A stretch of DNA of 64,000 nucleotides from Salinibius halmophilus (GTDB lineage: Bacteria; Pseudomonadota; Gammaproteobacteria; Pseudomonadales; Natronospirillaceae). The stretch is from the NCBI RefSeq assembly GCF_003577475.1, contig NZ_QPEP01000015.1, positions 40,957 to 104,956 of the forward strand, in the 5' to 3' direction. Both the position numbers and the translations under genes were made by a program. The notes below the pieces were generated by a model. That model did no database searches. It was given only the letters and a program-made list of their open reading frames with translations, and was not told where the DNA came from. Below, piece after piece: positions 8,588 through 17,798 of the stretch (position 1 is its first letter; each line of letters opens with the position of its first letter).

Positions 8588-11500
8588 ATGCAACGGAAAT
8601 TACTTGTTGCCGCGCTTCTTAGTGCAGGCACAGTGATATCGGTTCCAGCGTTCGCCAATGCGCCGTCTGCTGGGCAAATCCAAAATATTCCCGACTTTGT
8701 ACCTGGTGTTACCGACCCAGCCAGTGGCGATGTTTATCGCTATGGCAACACCTGCTGGGAAGCCAAAAATAACCCTGGTGCCTGGGAAACCCCACGTGAG
8801 GGCTGGTTCTGGACGGAAGTGGCTTGTTCGGGCACAACCCCAGTGGTGACACCAACGCCTGTCATTACCAGTACACCAGTTGTGACTAGTACACCTATTG
8901 TTACTAGTACGCCAACGTCTGTGATTACTCCGCCACCTGGAGATTGTGTGGCAGAGGCTTGGAACGCCAATAACTTCTGGCGCTATAACTCGGCGTTTGG
9001 AAATGGCGAACTGGTGTTGGTTACGCACAAGGGCAAAACCTACCAGCTAACCAGCACTGGCGGTAGTCACTATGAGCCTGGCAGCTCTTGGGGTACCTGG
9101 AAAGAAGTGTCGGACTGCGGTGGCAGCAACCCTACACCAACGGCCACACCAACCGAGGTACCTACCGCAACACCATCCCCAACGGGGACACCCACCAAAA
9201 CCCCAACAAGCACGCCGGTAGTGAGTGAAGTACCGGGTGCAACGTTAATTGTTCAGCCTGCCGATCCTAAGTGTAATGCTCAGCCATACAGTGCAAGCGT
9301 GCGTTACAATACGGGCGATACGGTGAGCTTTGTTAACCGCAGTGGGCAAACCGAAATATTAGAGTGTCGCCAGGCAGTGTGGTGCAATTCGCCAGGTTAT
9401 GAGCCAGGTAGCATTTACCAGAACTCTGCTTGGCGTAAGCTAGACCAATGTAAAGCGGGCATTACGTTCACCGGTAAAGTGGATGTTGCTAGCAACTTCA
9501 TTCAAGATTCGGACACGCAGAATTCAAACAACCCGTTTGTTGATAACCACTCAACCGTTTCACGCTATCAGCCTATTGCTCAAGGCGATGAAGTAGCAGG
9601 CCATGTGGGTACTGCCGCCGATCCGCGCGATGTGTTTGTTGGCCGCTTACTGGCTGGTTCGGCTGTGCAACTGGTGCAAACAGGCAGTGGCAACGCCGAC
9701 TTATACCTTGCCGATAGCACTGGCGCGGTGGTTGATTCATCGCTGGGCCTTAACCGCGCTGAAGAAGTGATTGTGCCAAGCACAGGCGACTACCGCATTA
9801 TTGTTGAAGCTGCCGGCGAGGTGACCTATCAACTTGTTTCAGGACAGGCACCGTCTGAAGTATCGGCCCAAACCTTCTCGGTAACCGACGACCTAGTAGC
9901 CGGTGAAATGTTGGTTCTGGACACCCGTGAAGAGCTCGTAGGCGCGGCAAGCACCGGGGTTGCTGCTGGCCCAGAAATTGAAGTAGTAGAAGTGAGTGTC
10001 CCGGAAGCACTGACGTTCTCGAACGACGAAGCCTATCAGCTTACCCTTGAACAGGCGCAGCGTTTGGCCACAATTGAAGCAGTTATTGGCCGTCAAGCGC
10101 AGGGCATTGAAGGCGTTATCTTCGAGCCAAACTACTTGTATCAAGCTATGGCCGTTACGCCAAACGACCCTCAGTACGGCGAACTTTGGGGATTGCCACA
10201 AATAGACGCACCGCAAGCGTGGGATATTACCACTGGCCAGTCGGTTAGTGGCCAAGATGTTGTGGTAGCAGTCATCGACACGGGTAGCGTGTTACACCAC
10301 CCAGATCATGGTGCGGTTGTGGATGGCTATGACTTTATCAGTGATGCCGATCGGGCTCGCGATGGTGATGGTCGTGACAACAATCCAGATGATGTGGGCG
10401 ACAGCGCCACTCGACCTAGCTGGCACGGTACGCACGTAGCGGGCACCATTAGTGCGCGGGCCAACAACGGCCAAGGCATTACTGGTGTGAGCTGGCACGC
10501 GAAAATTATGCCTCTGCGCGCGCTTGGCCAAGGTGGTGGCTCGTTGAAAGACATCGCCGACGCTATTTATTACGCCGCGGGTATTCGCCAAGGCAATGGC
10601 CCAGTGCCTAGCCGCCGTGCGGATATTATCAATATGAGCTTGGGCGGCGGCAGTGATAGCCAAATTTACCGCCAAGCAGTGGCCGCAGCACGCGAGCGTG
10701 GTGTGATTGTCATTGCCGCAGCCGGTAACGATGGTGACTTCCGCAAAAACTACCCTGGTTCAACGCCTGGCGTAGTAGGTGTGGGCGCGACTGGCCGCGA
10801 TCAACAACGTGCTTACTATTCTAACTACAACTCAGAGGTGGATGTTTCAGCGCCTGGTGGCAACCGTCGTAGCGACTCAATGATCCTATCGTTGGTGGCA
10901 CAAAACGACGCTCGCCGCACACCAGCCTACGACTACTACCAGGGTACGTCGATGGCAACACCGCATGTTGCGGGTGTGGTTGCGCTAATGAAAGCGGTGA
11001 ACCCAGACCTAACGCCGGCTCAGTTCGACCAGTTGCTAGCGAATGGCAGCATTGTCGATGACTTAGGTGCTGTTGGGCGTGATGACCAGTTTGGTCACGG
11101 CCAAATCAATGCGCTGAAAGCTGTTCGTGCAGCGCAAGAGTTGGCAGGCCCTACTAATGGGTTAGTGCTTTCAACCCGTGATTTAAGCTTCGACTTAAAT
11201 ACCGATGAACTGACCTTCTCAGTAGAGGCGGTAGGTGACGCGCGGGTTACAGCGTTTAGCGACAATAGCAACTGGGTGAATGTGGCACCCGTCAATACTG
11301 ACTCGAAAGGCCAAGGCGAGTACCGCGTGACGGTAGATCGTAGCGGCTTGGCAACGGGTCGTTATCAAGCGCAAGTCACCCTAACCGACAACAATAACCA
11401 AGGCTATAACTTGGCGGTAACACTCGACGTGAAACAGCTAAGCCGTGCGGGAGGCGATGTTGGCCAGCTAACGCTGGAAGTGGTGCAGAGCGGTCGTGTA

Positions 11501-11701
11501 GTGCAAAGCCAGCAGCTTGATAAAGCCGGTAACTACGAGTGGCGCATTGATATGCCAGCCGGCAGCTACAACGTGCGAGTTGGTGGCGACAACAACGGCA
11601 ACAACCGCTTGTGTGATGGCGGCGAGTACTGTGGCGAGTGGCCTGGCCTAGCCCCACTCACCAACGACGCCTACATGCAACTACCCTTGGTCATTAAGTA
11701 A
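8588..11701 (+). CDS. Secreted subtilisin-like serine protease (S8) with chitin-binding-like modules
   Basis: I place the start at 8588, seven bases after a strong TTAGGAG, giving 1037 residues with a cleavable signal ending near AFANA. Three Cys/Trp-rich modules resembling CBM5/12 (about residues 28-80, 118-180 and 225-285) are joined by Thr/Pro linkers. A PPC-like beta domain (about 330-420) follows. The S8 catalytic domain has Asp564 (VIDTGS), His613 (WHGTHVAG) and Ser788 (GTSMATPHVAG). The C-terminus has an Ig/BACON-like segment and a Cys-containing terminal beta domain. I infer an extracellular protease that attaches to chitin or another polysaccharide. It stands alone, with its own terminator. 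Confidence 0.93.
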   Translation: MQRKLLVAALLSAGTVISVPAFANAPSAGQIQNIPDFVPGVTDPASGDVYRYGNTCWEAKNNPGAWETPREGWFWTEVACSGTTPVVTPTPVITSTPVVTSTPIVTSTPTSVITPPPGDCVAEAWNANNFWRYNSAFGNGELVLVTHKGKTYQLTSTGGSHYEPGSSWGTWKEVSDCGGSNPTPTATPTEVPTATPSPTGTPTKTPTSTPVVSEVPGATLIVQPADPKCNAQPYSASVRYNTGDTVSFVNRSGQTEILECRQAVWCNSPGYEPGSIYQNSAWRKLDQCKAGITFTGKVDVASNFIQDSDTQNSNNPFVDNHSTVSRYQPIAQGDEVAGHVGTAADPRDVFVGRLLAGSAVQLVQTGSGNADLYLADSTGAVVDSSLGLNRAEEVIVPSTGDYRIIVEAAGEVTYQLVSGQAPSEVSAQTFSVTDDLVAGEMLVLDTREELVGAASTGVAAGPEIEVVEVSVPEALTFSNDEAYQLTLEQAQRLATIEAVIGRQAQGIEGVIFEPNYLYQAMAVTPNDPQYGELWGLPQIDAPQAWDITTGQSVSGQDVVVAVIDTGSVLHHPDHGAVVDGYDFISDADRARDGDGRDNNPDDVGDSATRPSWHGTHVAGTISARANNGQGITGVSWHAKIMPLRALGQGGGSLKDIADAIYYAAGIRQGNGPVPSRRADIINMSLGGGSDSQIYRQAVAAARERGVIVIAAAGNDGDFRKNYPGSTPGVVGVGATGRDQQRAYYSNYNSEVDVSAPGGNRRSDSMILSLVAQNDARRTPAYDYYQGTSMATPHVAGVVALMKAVNPDLTPAQFDQLLANGSIVDDLGAVGRDDQFGHGQINALKAVRAAQELAGPTNGLVLSTRDLSFDLNTDELTFSVEAVGDARVTAFSDNSNWVNVAPVNTDSKGQGEYRVTVDRSGLATGRYQAQVTLTDNNNQGYNLAVTLDVKQLSRAGGDVGQLTLEVVQSGRVVQSQQLDKAGNYEWRIDMPAGSYNVRVGGDNNGNNRLCDGGEYCGEWPGLAPLTNDAYMQLPLVIK

Positions 11702-11722
11702 GCAAAGACATTGTTTACATCA

Positions 11723-11745
11723 GGGGGCTTCGGCCCCCTTTTTTT
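11723..11745 (+). terminator. Rho-independent terminator of the subtilase gene
   Basis: A GGGGGC stem closed by a UUCG tetraloop pairs with GCCCCC and is followed by seven T residues, 21 bases after the stop codon. This is a textbook terminator. Confidence 0.95.
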
Positions 11746-11761
11746 GGGTTTGTAGCAATTG

Positions 11762-11860
11762 GGACACGCACTGTTTTAAACGAGGACACGCACTAATTGT
11801 TAAACGGTGCGTGTCCTCGTTTGTTTCGTGTCCTCGTTAGTTTGTAAAAAGTGCGTGTCC
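11762..11860. repeat. Cluster of four GGACACGCAC motifs with a 13-bp palindrome
   Basis: Exact copies lie at 11762 (+), 11784 (+), 11807 (-) and 11851 (-), with a decayed fifth copy near 11825. The middle pair forms a perfect 13-bp stem (11781-11793 with 11807-11819) around a 13-base loop. Paired inverted copies of this kind are what a RAYT transposase normally acts on, and such a gene lies 2.4 kb away. Confidence 0.8.
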
Positions 11861-11972
11861 TGGTTTGATTTGATCCTGGTGGGGCACAGTTTTTGATACT
11901 TAGCTATCTAACCCTCGCGCAAATCATCTACTTGGTTGAAGCTTTCATACATGCAACACAGGAGAGCACGTA

Positions 11973-12101
11973 ATGAAAAACTTCACCGATAGGCTAGCTA
12001 ACCTAACTATTTTTAACTATCCGCTGCCATTTAACTTAGACCCAACTCGCCACTTGCCAGAGGAAAGCGAAGCTGAAATGATCGACCGACTGAGTCGATA
12101 G
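11973..12101 (+). CDS. Small ORF, 42 residues, unknown
   Basis: An ATG with a good AGGAGA site 8 bases upstream opens a 42-codon frame that ends 19 bases before the next gene. The product starts MKNFTDRLANLTIFNYP, has no membrane segment and ends acidic then basic (ESEAEMIDRLSR). Spacing suggests co-transcription with the XRE-type regulator. I do not recognise a family. Confidence 0.45.
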   Translation: MKNFTDRLANLTIFNYPLPFNLDPTRHLPEESEAEMIDRLSR

Positions 12102-12120
12102 CTTGGGGTAAAAACGGGGC

Positions 12121-12867
12121 ATGCAGGCGAAACAAGTACTTAATGAACTAAAGCTGTATCTTAAAGAGCATGGGCTGACTTACTCTTCGCTAGCGGAGCA
12201 AGCGGCCCTGCCCGAAATAACAGTCAAGCGCCTAATGAACCGAGACCAAGTAAGGTTTGATCAGCTGCAAACGCTATGCGAAAGCGCGGGTAGCTCATTG
12301 CTGGAAATAATGCAGCGGGTTCAGAACCGCCAAACTAGTCAATTAAAGGTCATTGATGCTGACATAGCAGATGCGCTTTTTAACAAGCCGGAACTATATG
12401 TTATTGGCAAGGATATAAAGCTTGGTTGTCGATCAATAGAGTCACTCGCGAGTCTCCACAAAGTCAAACATGCCACTGCCTATAAGCTTTGCCGAGAACT
12501 CGAAACGCTGGGATTTATCGAGATCAATGGTGATAAGTTATTACCAAGCACGCCCGCCCCAGCCATTTTAAACCCAGAAGTTCACCGGCAATTTTACGAT
12601 CTAATTATTGGCAACCACTTAAACCATATGAGATCACAGATGGCCAACAGCGATAACAAGGAAGATAGATTTGGTAGCTTTACATTGCTATTGACCGATG
12701 AAGACTACATCAAGGTTCAAGAGCAACTAAATGAGCTTGTTTCTACCGCTTTAGAGCGCTCGGAGTACAACCAAGAATTCTTAACAAGCCGAGCAAAAGA
12801 GCGGCTATTGAACGTGTACCTATCCCCTAAACCAGCCCCACCAATTGCGATTGTAAAAGACGAATAG
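12121..12867 (+). CDS. XRE-like helix-turn-helix transcriptional regulator
   Basis: The first 70 residues of this 248-residue protein form an XRE-type HTH (LTYSSLAEQAALPEITVKRL, then a second helix pair). A middle segment (about 95-145) looks like a winged helix: SIESLASLHKVKHATAYKLCRELETLGFIEING. The C-terminal third is helical and of unknown role. The two DNA-binding-like parts fit a regulator with an effector or dimerisation tail. The ribosome site (GGGG close to the ATG) is weak, so translation may be coupled to the 42-codon ORF before it. Confidence 0.7.
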   Translation: MQAKQVLNELKLYLKEHGLTYSSLAEQAALPEITVKRLMNRDQVRFDQLQTLCESAGSSLLEIMQRVQNRQTSQLKVIDADIADALFNKPELYVIGKDIKLGCRSIESLASLHKVKHATAYKLCRELETLGFIEINGDKLLPSTPAPAILNPEVHRQFYDLIIGNHLNHMRSQMANSDNKEDRFGSFTLLLTDEDYIKVQEQLNELVSTALERSEYNQEFLTSRAKERLLNVYLSPKPAPPIAIVKDE

Positions 12868-12884
12868 CTTTCGGGTACAATTCG

Positions 12885-12945
12885 GGACACGCACCTTTCC
12901 GCCCGTTTCACTTTGTTTTTGGGCGAATCAATTCAGGACACGCAC
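12885..12945. repeat. Two direct GGACACGCACC copies, one abutting a start codon
   Basis: Copies lie at 12885 and 12936. The second ends two bases before the aminotransferase ATG at 12948, where a ribosome-binding site should be, so the repeat has replaced or become part of the translation start region. The next sequence upstream, AATTCAGG, offers only a weak site. Confidence 0.75.
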
Positions 12946-12947
12946 CA

Positions 12948-14117
12948 ATGGCACTAGCTCAAAGACTCAACGCTATACAACCCTTCCATGTAATGGACAT
13001 TCTCGCCCAAGCAAAAGCACTAGAGTCAACGGGCGCAGACGTCATTCATTTACAAGTTGGGGAGCCTGACTTTGCAACGCCTATGGCGGTTCGCGAGGAG
13101 GGTGCAAGGGCCATTCTTGAAGGCGAAACATTTTACACGGCCGCAAAGGGCCATCAGCCACTGCGGGAAGCGCTTAGCGACTGGTATAAGCGCACTTACA
13201 ACGTTAGTGTGTCACCGGAACGGATTATTATTACGCCCGGGGCATCCAGTGCGCTGTTTATTGCGCTTAGTATGGTATTAGACCCGGGCGACTCACTGAT
13301 GTTGCCGCTTCCAGGATACCCGTGCAATCGACACTTCGTCGAACTACTAGGCGCCAAGGCCATTGAAGTGCCATTGGACGCCAAGCAAAACTACTACCAT
13401 AGTGCCGACTTGTTTAAGTCTGAGTGGAACGAGGACACGCAAGGTTTGCTTATAGCGTCGCCACAAAACCCCACTGGCCACGTATTAAGCAAGACTGAAA
13501 TTGAACAGCTTTATGCACTAACAAAGTCATATGGCAAGCACCTGATAGTTGATGAAATCTACCATGGCCTAGTGTTCGATGACGCCAACAACAACAAAGC
13601 TACTAGTGTTCTGCAGATTACCGACGATGTTCTGGTGGTGAACAGTTTCAGTAAGTATTTCAACATGACCGGTTGGCGACTGGGCTGGCTTGTTGTTCCG
13701 CCGGGTTTAGAGGAGCAAGCAGACAAGCTGGCTCAAAACCTATATCTAGCTGCGACAACCAGCTCGCAATTAGCTGCTGTTCGTGCCCTCGCGCCAGACT
13801 TGGACACGCACTTTCAAACAAATCGAGCTGAATTTGCCAAACGAAGGGACTATTTGGTGCGTGTCCTAACTGAAATTGGTTTTGATGTACTCGGTGAGCC
13901 TAAAGGCGCTTTTTACATTTATGCTGATGCTAGCAAGTTCACCAGCGATGCAATGGCGTTCTGCAAGCAGGTGTTAGCAGAGTGCCATATCGCCATTACG
14001 CCAGGCTTAGACTTCGATCCCAAAGCGGGTCAACATTGCGTGAGATTCGCTTATACATGCAGCATAGACCGACTAAAAGAGGCCTGTGAGCGACTTAAAG
14101 CATGGTTAGAAAGGTGA
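12948..14117 (+). CDS. PLP-dependent aminotransferase, class I/II (fold type I)
   Basis: The 389-residue protein has the fold-type-I aspartate-aminotransferase pattern: LQVGEPDFATP near the start, SPQNPTGHV with the conserved Asn, VDEIYHGLV with the cofactor-binding Asp, and the Schiff-base Lys236 in SFSKYFNMTGWRLGW. The C-terminal Arg for substrate carboxylate is probably in VRFAYT. It should transfer amino groups between an amino acid and a 2-oxo acid; the exact substrate cannot be read. Two motif copies lie in the gene as an inverted pair (13802 and 13857), encoding LDTH and VRVL, and a one-base variant lies at 13433. Another copy sits just before the ATG. Confidence 0.88.
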   Translation: MALAQRLNAIQPFHVMDILAQAKALESTGADVIHLQVGEPDFATPMAVREEGARAILEGETFYTAAKGHQPLREALSDWYKRTYNVSVSPERIIITPGASSALFIALSMVLDPGDSLMLPLPGYPCNRHFVELLGAKAIEVPLDAKQNYYHSADLFKSEWNEDTQGLLIASPQNPTGHVLSKTEIEQLYALTKSYGKHLIVDEIYHGLVFDDANNNKATSVLQITDDVLVVNSFSKYFNMTGWRLGWLVVPPGLEEQADKLAQNLYLAATTSSQLAAVRALAPDLDTHFQTNRAEFAKRRDYLVRVLTEIGFDVLGEPKGAFYIYADASKFTSDAMAFCKQVLAECHIAITPGLDFDPKAGQHCVRFAYTCSIDRLKEACERLKAWLER

Positions 14118-14157
14118 GTGTCCTAGTTTAGGCGTTGCTCTTGAACGGTGCGTGTCC
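14114..14157. repeat. GTGCGTGTCC motif copies upstream of the RAYT gene
   Basis: An exact copy at 14148 and a one-mismatch copy at 14114 (overlapping the aminotransferase stop) lie in the 120-bp gap before the transposase, in the same orientation. Confidence 0.7.
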
Positions 14158-14239
14158 CAATTAAACTAAGCTGTTTATTTGACCACTGGATATTTACCCT
14201 CTACTTTTAATGCATACAAATAAGTGTGGAGGGGCTGTT

Positions 14240-15208
14240 ATGACCGTTGCCAGATGTGAGCAGATTTTGTTAACACAAACCCTGTTCTACCACTGTATTT
14301 GTCGTTGTGTGCGGCAAGCTTTTTTGTGTGGCATAGATCAGCACTCGCAAAGGTCTTACGACCATCGCCGACTTTGGATAGTAAACAGAATCCGAGCATT
14401 GACAGAGGTTTTTTGCATTAACGTGGCAGCCTACTCTGTGATGTCGAATCACTATCATATAGTGCTTTTTGTCGATACCGAGCGGGCAAAAAATCTCTCC
14501 AATGAACAGGTGGTTGCTCAGTGGTACAAGCTGTTTAAAGCGAATCCTACGGTAGACAGGTACCTGGCAGGCGACGAATCTGTAAAAGAAAATGCCATGG
14601 CCATCATAGCTACATGGCGTGCTCGCATTACCGACGTTTCATGGTTTATGAAATGTTTAAACGAGTACATCGCCAAAAAGGCCAATGCTGAGGACGGCTG
14701 CAAAGGGCGGTTTTGGGATGGACGATTCAAGTCTCAGCCATTATTAGATGAGCGAGCGCTGCTGGCTGCTATGGCATACGTGGATTTAAATCCAGTGCAT
14801 GCAGACATGGCAGACACGCTTGAAAGCAGCGAGTTTACCAGTATTTACGAAAGACTTTTTGGCCGGGCATGTTCATTTGACCAACCATACTCTCCAACAC
14901 AACTCATGCCATTTCAATGTAGCCACCCCAACGCCAAGCTCCCATTTACCATGGCAAACTACCTAGACTTTATCATTCAGTACGGCGGCGTTGAGCGGCC
15001 TGATAAGCGAGGATTTTTAAAAACTAGTGAGCAAACATCACAACTAATGAAGCAGTTTGAGCGTGGGCAATGGCAATCTGTTTGTATTGAACTCGCACAT
15101 GAATCAAACAGGCCACTTGGTAGCCGCAACCAGATTATCAGTTATCAGAAAGCGCGCGGTCGCTCTAGGTGCCATTCAGGGCATAATATTAGTTATGCGT
15201 TTGGCTGA
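14240..15208 (+). CDS. REP-associated tyrosine transposase (RAYT, Y1_Tnp / IS200-like)
   Basis: Starting at the ATG behind GGAGGGG gives 322 residues. The motif HYH in SNHYHIVLF (about residue 75) is the HUH metal site. The segment MAYVDLNPVHADM has the Tyr and the (I/V)xLNPVxA signature of RAYT proteins, where I expect the nucleophile. A long C-terminal extension ends in basic RSRCHSGHN. These single-strand DNA transposases act on small palindromes, and the gene stands among GGACACGCAC repeats. No flanking IS ends are visible, so it looks like a domesticated single-copy RAYT. Its substrate is inferred from proximity only. Confidence 0.9.
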   Translation: MTVARCEQILLTQTLFYHCICRCVRQAFLCGIDQHSQRSYDHRRLWIVNRIRALTEVFCINVAAYSVMSNHYHIVLFVDTERAKNLSNEQVVAQWYKLFKANPTVDRYLAGDESVKENAMAIIATWRARITDVSWFMKCLNEYIAKKANAEDGCKGRFWDGRFKSQPLLDERALLAAMAYVDLNPVHADMADTLESSEFTSIYERLFGRACSFDQPYSPTQLMPFQCSHPNAKLPFTMANYLDFIIQYGGVERPDKRGFLKTSEQTSQLMKQFERGQWQSVCIELAHESNRPLGSRNQIISYQKARGRSRCHSGHNISYAFG

Positions 15209-15295
15209 ACAGAATTGTTTAAAGGTGGCTACAGTTGATGATTTAAGTCCGCTTTTTCCCTATTCTGGTGCATAGCAGTTTCAAAAGGTGTTGCT

Positions 15296-15898
15296 ATGAA
15301 AAAGTTATTATTGGCCGTGTTTTCCATCGCTGTGTTGGCGGGCTGCGATCCAGTGTCTTTAGCGGGCGCTCCAAACGATGCGGCGGGTGAAATTGTGAGG
15401 CTTAAGTTTAAGCCTTATTTACAAAGCTGTACTGGCGTGTCACCTCGTCTTTGCCTAATTGAGGAACGAGCAGACGGCAAAGTAGCGTTCTTTTATGATT
15501 CGATCGACGGATTTGAGTTTCAGTGGGGCACTGCCACTGAACTAGAAGTGTTAAAAACCAAAGTTGACGAACCTGCTGCTGATGCCAGCCACTACCAGTA
15601 CACTTTGATTAAGGAAGTCAGTGCGACAGAGCTTTTGCGCTTCGAGGACTTTCCAACATTAGAAAATCTGCCGCTATCCGACAGCACAATTAGCAAAAAC
15701 GATGGAGAGTACTTCTTTTTCAACTACCCATTCACTTGTGCAATCAGTGGCTCAGATATTACTCAAGCCGAATGCGACGATTTAGCCGAACGAGCACAAG
15801 ACAGTAGAACTTCAAATGAGCTTGTTAGCCTAACCTTTCGCTACGGTGGAAAGAGCAGAAGCGGAGAAGGTCTGTTAGAGTTGACGACCATTGAGTAA
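15296..15898 (+). CDS. Small secreted lipoprotein, unknown
   Basis: A 200-residue protein with a lipoprotein signal (MKKLLLAVFSIAVLAGC) and a ribosome site, AAGGTG. After the lipidated Cys it reads DPVSLAGAPND, a pattern shared with the lipoprotein at 46787 (GCDASIPNEAPND). Four more Cys could form two disulfides. The body is acidic with many beta-prone stretches. No family is recognised. An envelope location is expected. Confidence 0.7.
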   Translation: MKKLLLAVFSIAVLAGCDPVSLAGAPNDAAGEIVRLKFKPYLQSCTGVSPRLCLIEERADGKVAFFYDSIDGFEFQWGTATELEVLKTKVDEPAADASHYQYTLIKEVSATELLRFEDFPTLENLPLSDSTISKNDGEYFFFNYPFTCAISGSDITQAECDDLAERAQDSRTSNELVSLTFRYGGKSRSGEGLLELTTIE

Positions 15899-15982
15899 CC
15901 AAGCAGATACTGATCTCTGCACGAGCTTTTCTCAATTAAGCGGCGTACTATATGTTACAACTTGTCATCCGGGATTAGATTC

Positions 15983-16876
15983 ATGCTCGACAACTTGCTA
16001 CCACATGCACTGCGTTGGATGCGCTTTAATCAGCGCACTTTTCAGTCGTTGCCGAATAACAGCTCAACCATTCGCAATGCATTAACGCATGACCAACTCA
16101 GTAAGTTCGCCCCCACACAAGAGCGGGACATAGACGGGCACACGTTGTACACATGCGAGCAAAGTGCACAGTATCAGCATATCTTTTTGCTTCATGGTGG
16201 CGCTTATGTCATTCCTGCGTTAGCTGGCCATATACGCATGCTCAAGTCTTGGTATCAGCTAGGGTTTTGTGTGTCTGCATTTGATTATCCGCTTGCACCA
16301 AACGCAACGGCCGACGAAACCATTAACGCGACACTCAAGGCGTATCAAACGTTAATTGAAGCCTACCCGAATGACCGAATACTTGTTGTGGGTGACTCGG
16401 CAGGCGGCGGGTTAGCCATATCGCTGCTGCAAAAACTGCGTGAAAATGGTTTGCCTATGCCAGCCAAAACGGCATTGCTATCACCATGGCTAGACTTAGA
16501 ACTGCACAAGGCAGAAGAGCGTCAGCAGCATAATTCGGAAGTTGTATTGCATCTAGAAGGTTTACGCCGTTGCGCTGAAGCCTATGCAGGCAGCCGTTCT
16601 TTGGACGATCCACTTATCTCACCTGTTAAAGCAGACCTTAGCAACCTTGGCCCAATGAAATTATGGGTAAGCGATAGCGAGCTATTTTATGAAGACTGCT
16701 TGACCTTTGTTGAGAGAGTAGAGGCAGCAGAGGGGAGTCGGTGCCGCTTAAAAGTTGAGAGCGGCTTGTTACACGACTGGCCGATGATCGCTAATACAAG
16801 TAAGGCGCGCTCTACTATTAGAAGCGTAGCGCGGTATTTCTTCAAAATGGCCAACAGTGCTTCAGAATTAAAATAG
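15983..16876 (+). CDS. Alpha/beta hydrolase, hormone-sensitive-lipase-like esterase
   Basis: From the ATG at 15983 the protein has 297 residues. It carries the oxyanion HGGAY motif, the nucleophile Ser139 in GDSAGGG, an acid in SDSELFYED and a His in LLHDWPM, the layout of Abhydrolase_3 (family IV, HSL) enzymes that hydrolyse short-chain esters. There is no signal peptide, so it acts in the cytoplasm. A TTG seven codons upstream is a less likely start. It is followed by a hairpin shared with the convergent yghU gene. Confidence 0.85.
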   Translation: MLDNLLPHALRWMRFNQRTFQSLPNNSSTIRNALTHDQLSKFAPTQERDIDGHTLYTCEQSAQYQHIFLLHGGAYVIPALAGHIRMLKSWYQLGFCVSAFDYPLAPNATADETINATLKAYQTLIEAYPNDRILVVGDSAGGGLAISLLQKLRENGLPMPAKTALLSPWLDLELHKAEERQQHNSEVVLHLEGLRRCAEAYAGSRSLDDPLISPVKADLSNLGPMKLWVSDSELFYEDCLTFVERVEAAEGSRCRLKVESGLLHDWPMIANTSKARSTIRSVARYFFKMANSASELK

Positions 16877-16894
16877 GCAGGCGTAAGGCCTGCC
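16876..16894. terminator. Hairpin between convergent esterase and yghU genes
   Basis: GGCAGGC and GCCTGCC pair around GTAAG, starting on the last base of the esterase stop codon. It lies between two convergent genes and may end both; there is no long T run. Confidence 0.55.
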
Positions 16895-16902
16895 AAGTTC
16901 AA

Positions 16903-17718
16903 CTAGTCTAAATCTTCAGCGCCGTGGCGCTCTTTTACAGGGTGATCGCCCCAAGTGGTGTTCACCCTAATACCACGCTTTACAGGCTCTCTGGCATCAA
17001 GCTGGTTGGCCCAACGCAACACGTTAGTGTACTGCTGTGCGTTAAGGAACTCCGCCGCATCGTAAGCTCTGTTTAGCACAAGCGACCCATACCATGGGAA
17101 AATCGCCATATCGGCAATCGTATACTCATCGCCACAAATAAACTCGTTGTTGGCTAATCGCTTATCTAGCACATCCAATTGGCGCTTGGTCTCCATGGTA
17201 TAACGATCGATTGGATACTCATACTTTTCCGGTGCATACGCATAAAAATGCCCAAAACCACCACCAACAAACGGTGCACTGCCCATCTGCCACATTAACC
17301 AGCTGAGCGTTTCAGCTCGGTTTTTACCAAGGAAACGATCAAACTTTTCTGCTAGATAAAGCAAAATCGCTCCCGATTCAAAAACAGGCTGGTGCGGCTC
17401 AACGCTGCGGTCAACCAGCGCTGGGATCTTTGAGTTCGGGTTAATATCAACGAAACCAGAACCAAACTGATCACCGTCCATAATACTTATAAAAAACGCG
17501 TCATACTCAGCCCCAGAAACCCCAGCAGCAAGCAGTTCCTCGAGCAAAATGGTTACCTTCACCCCATTAGGCGTACCCATCGAGTAAAGCTGCAACGGAT
17601 GTTTTCCCACTGGAAGCTCTTGCTCAAAGCGAGCACCCGCTTCCGGGCGATTTATTGAGGCAAACTGCCCCCCAGACTCTTTAGGCTGCCAAACCTTTGG
17701 TGGTGTGTAGTCAGACAT
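16903..17718 (-). CDS. yghU: Glutathione S-transferase family disulfide-bond oxidoreductase YghU
   Basis: The 271-residue protein closely follows E. coli YghU as I remember it: an N-terminal GGQFASINRP stretch, LPVGKHPLQLYSMGTPNGVKVTILLEEL, and DGDQFGSGFVDINPNSKIPAL. It has a thioredoxin-fold N-domain (about 40-125) and a helical GST C-domain (about 140-255). YghU binds two glutathiones and has disulfide reductase and peroxidase activity in the cytoplasm. The start MSDYTPP is typical. It runs alone on the reverse strand. Confidence 0.93.
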   Translation of the reverse strand: MSDYTPPKVWQPKESGGQFASINRPEAGARFEQELPVGKHPLQLYSMGTPNGVKVTILLEELLAAGVSGAEYDAFFISIMDGDQFGSGFVDINPNSKIPALVDRSVEPHQPVFESGAILLYLAEKFDRFLGKNRAETLSWLMWQMGSAPFVGGGFGHFYAYAPEKYEYPIDRYTMETKRQLDVLDKRLANNEFICGDEYTIADMAIFPWYGSLVLNRAYDAAEFLNAQQYTNVLRWANQLDAREPVKRGIRVNTTWGDHPVKERHGAEDLD

Positions 17719-17798
17719 AACAATCTCTTCAGGTTAATGACTTATGTACCCTAGCTTACGAAGATGACAGCTAAAAAGACTAGGTGTCACTTAAATTA

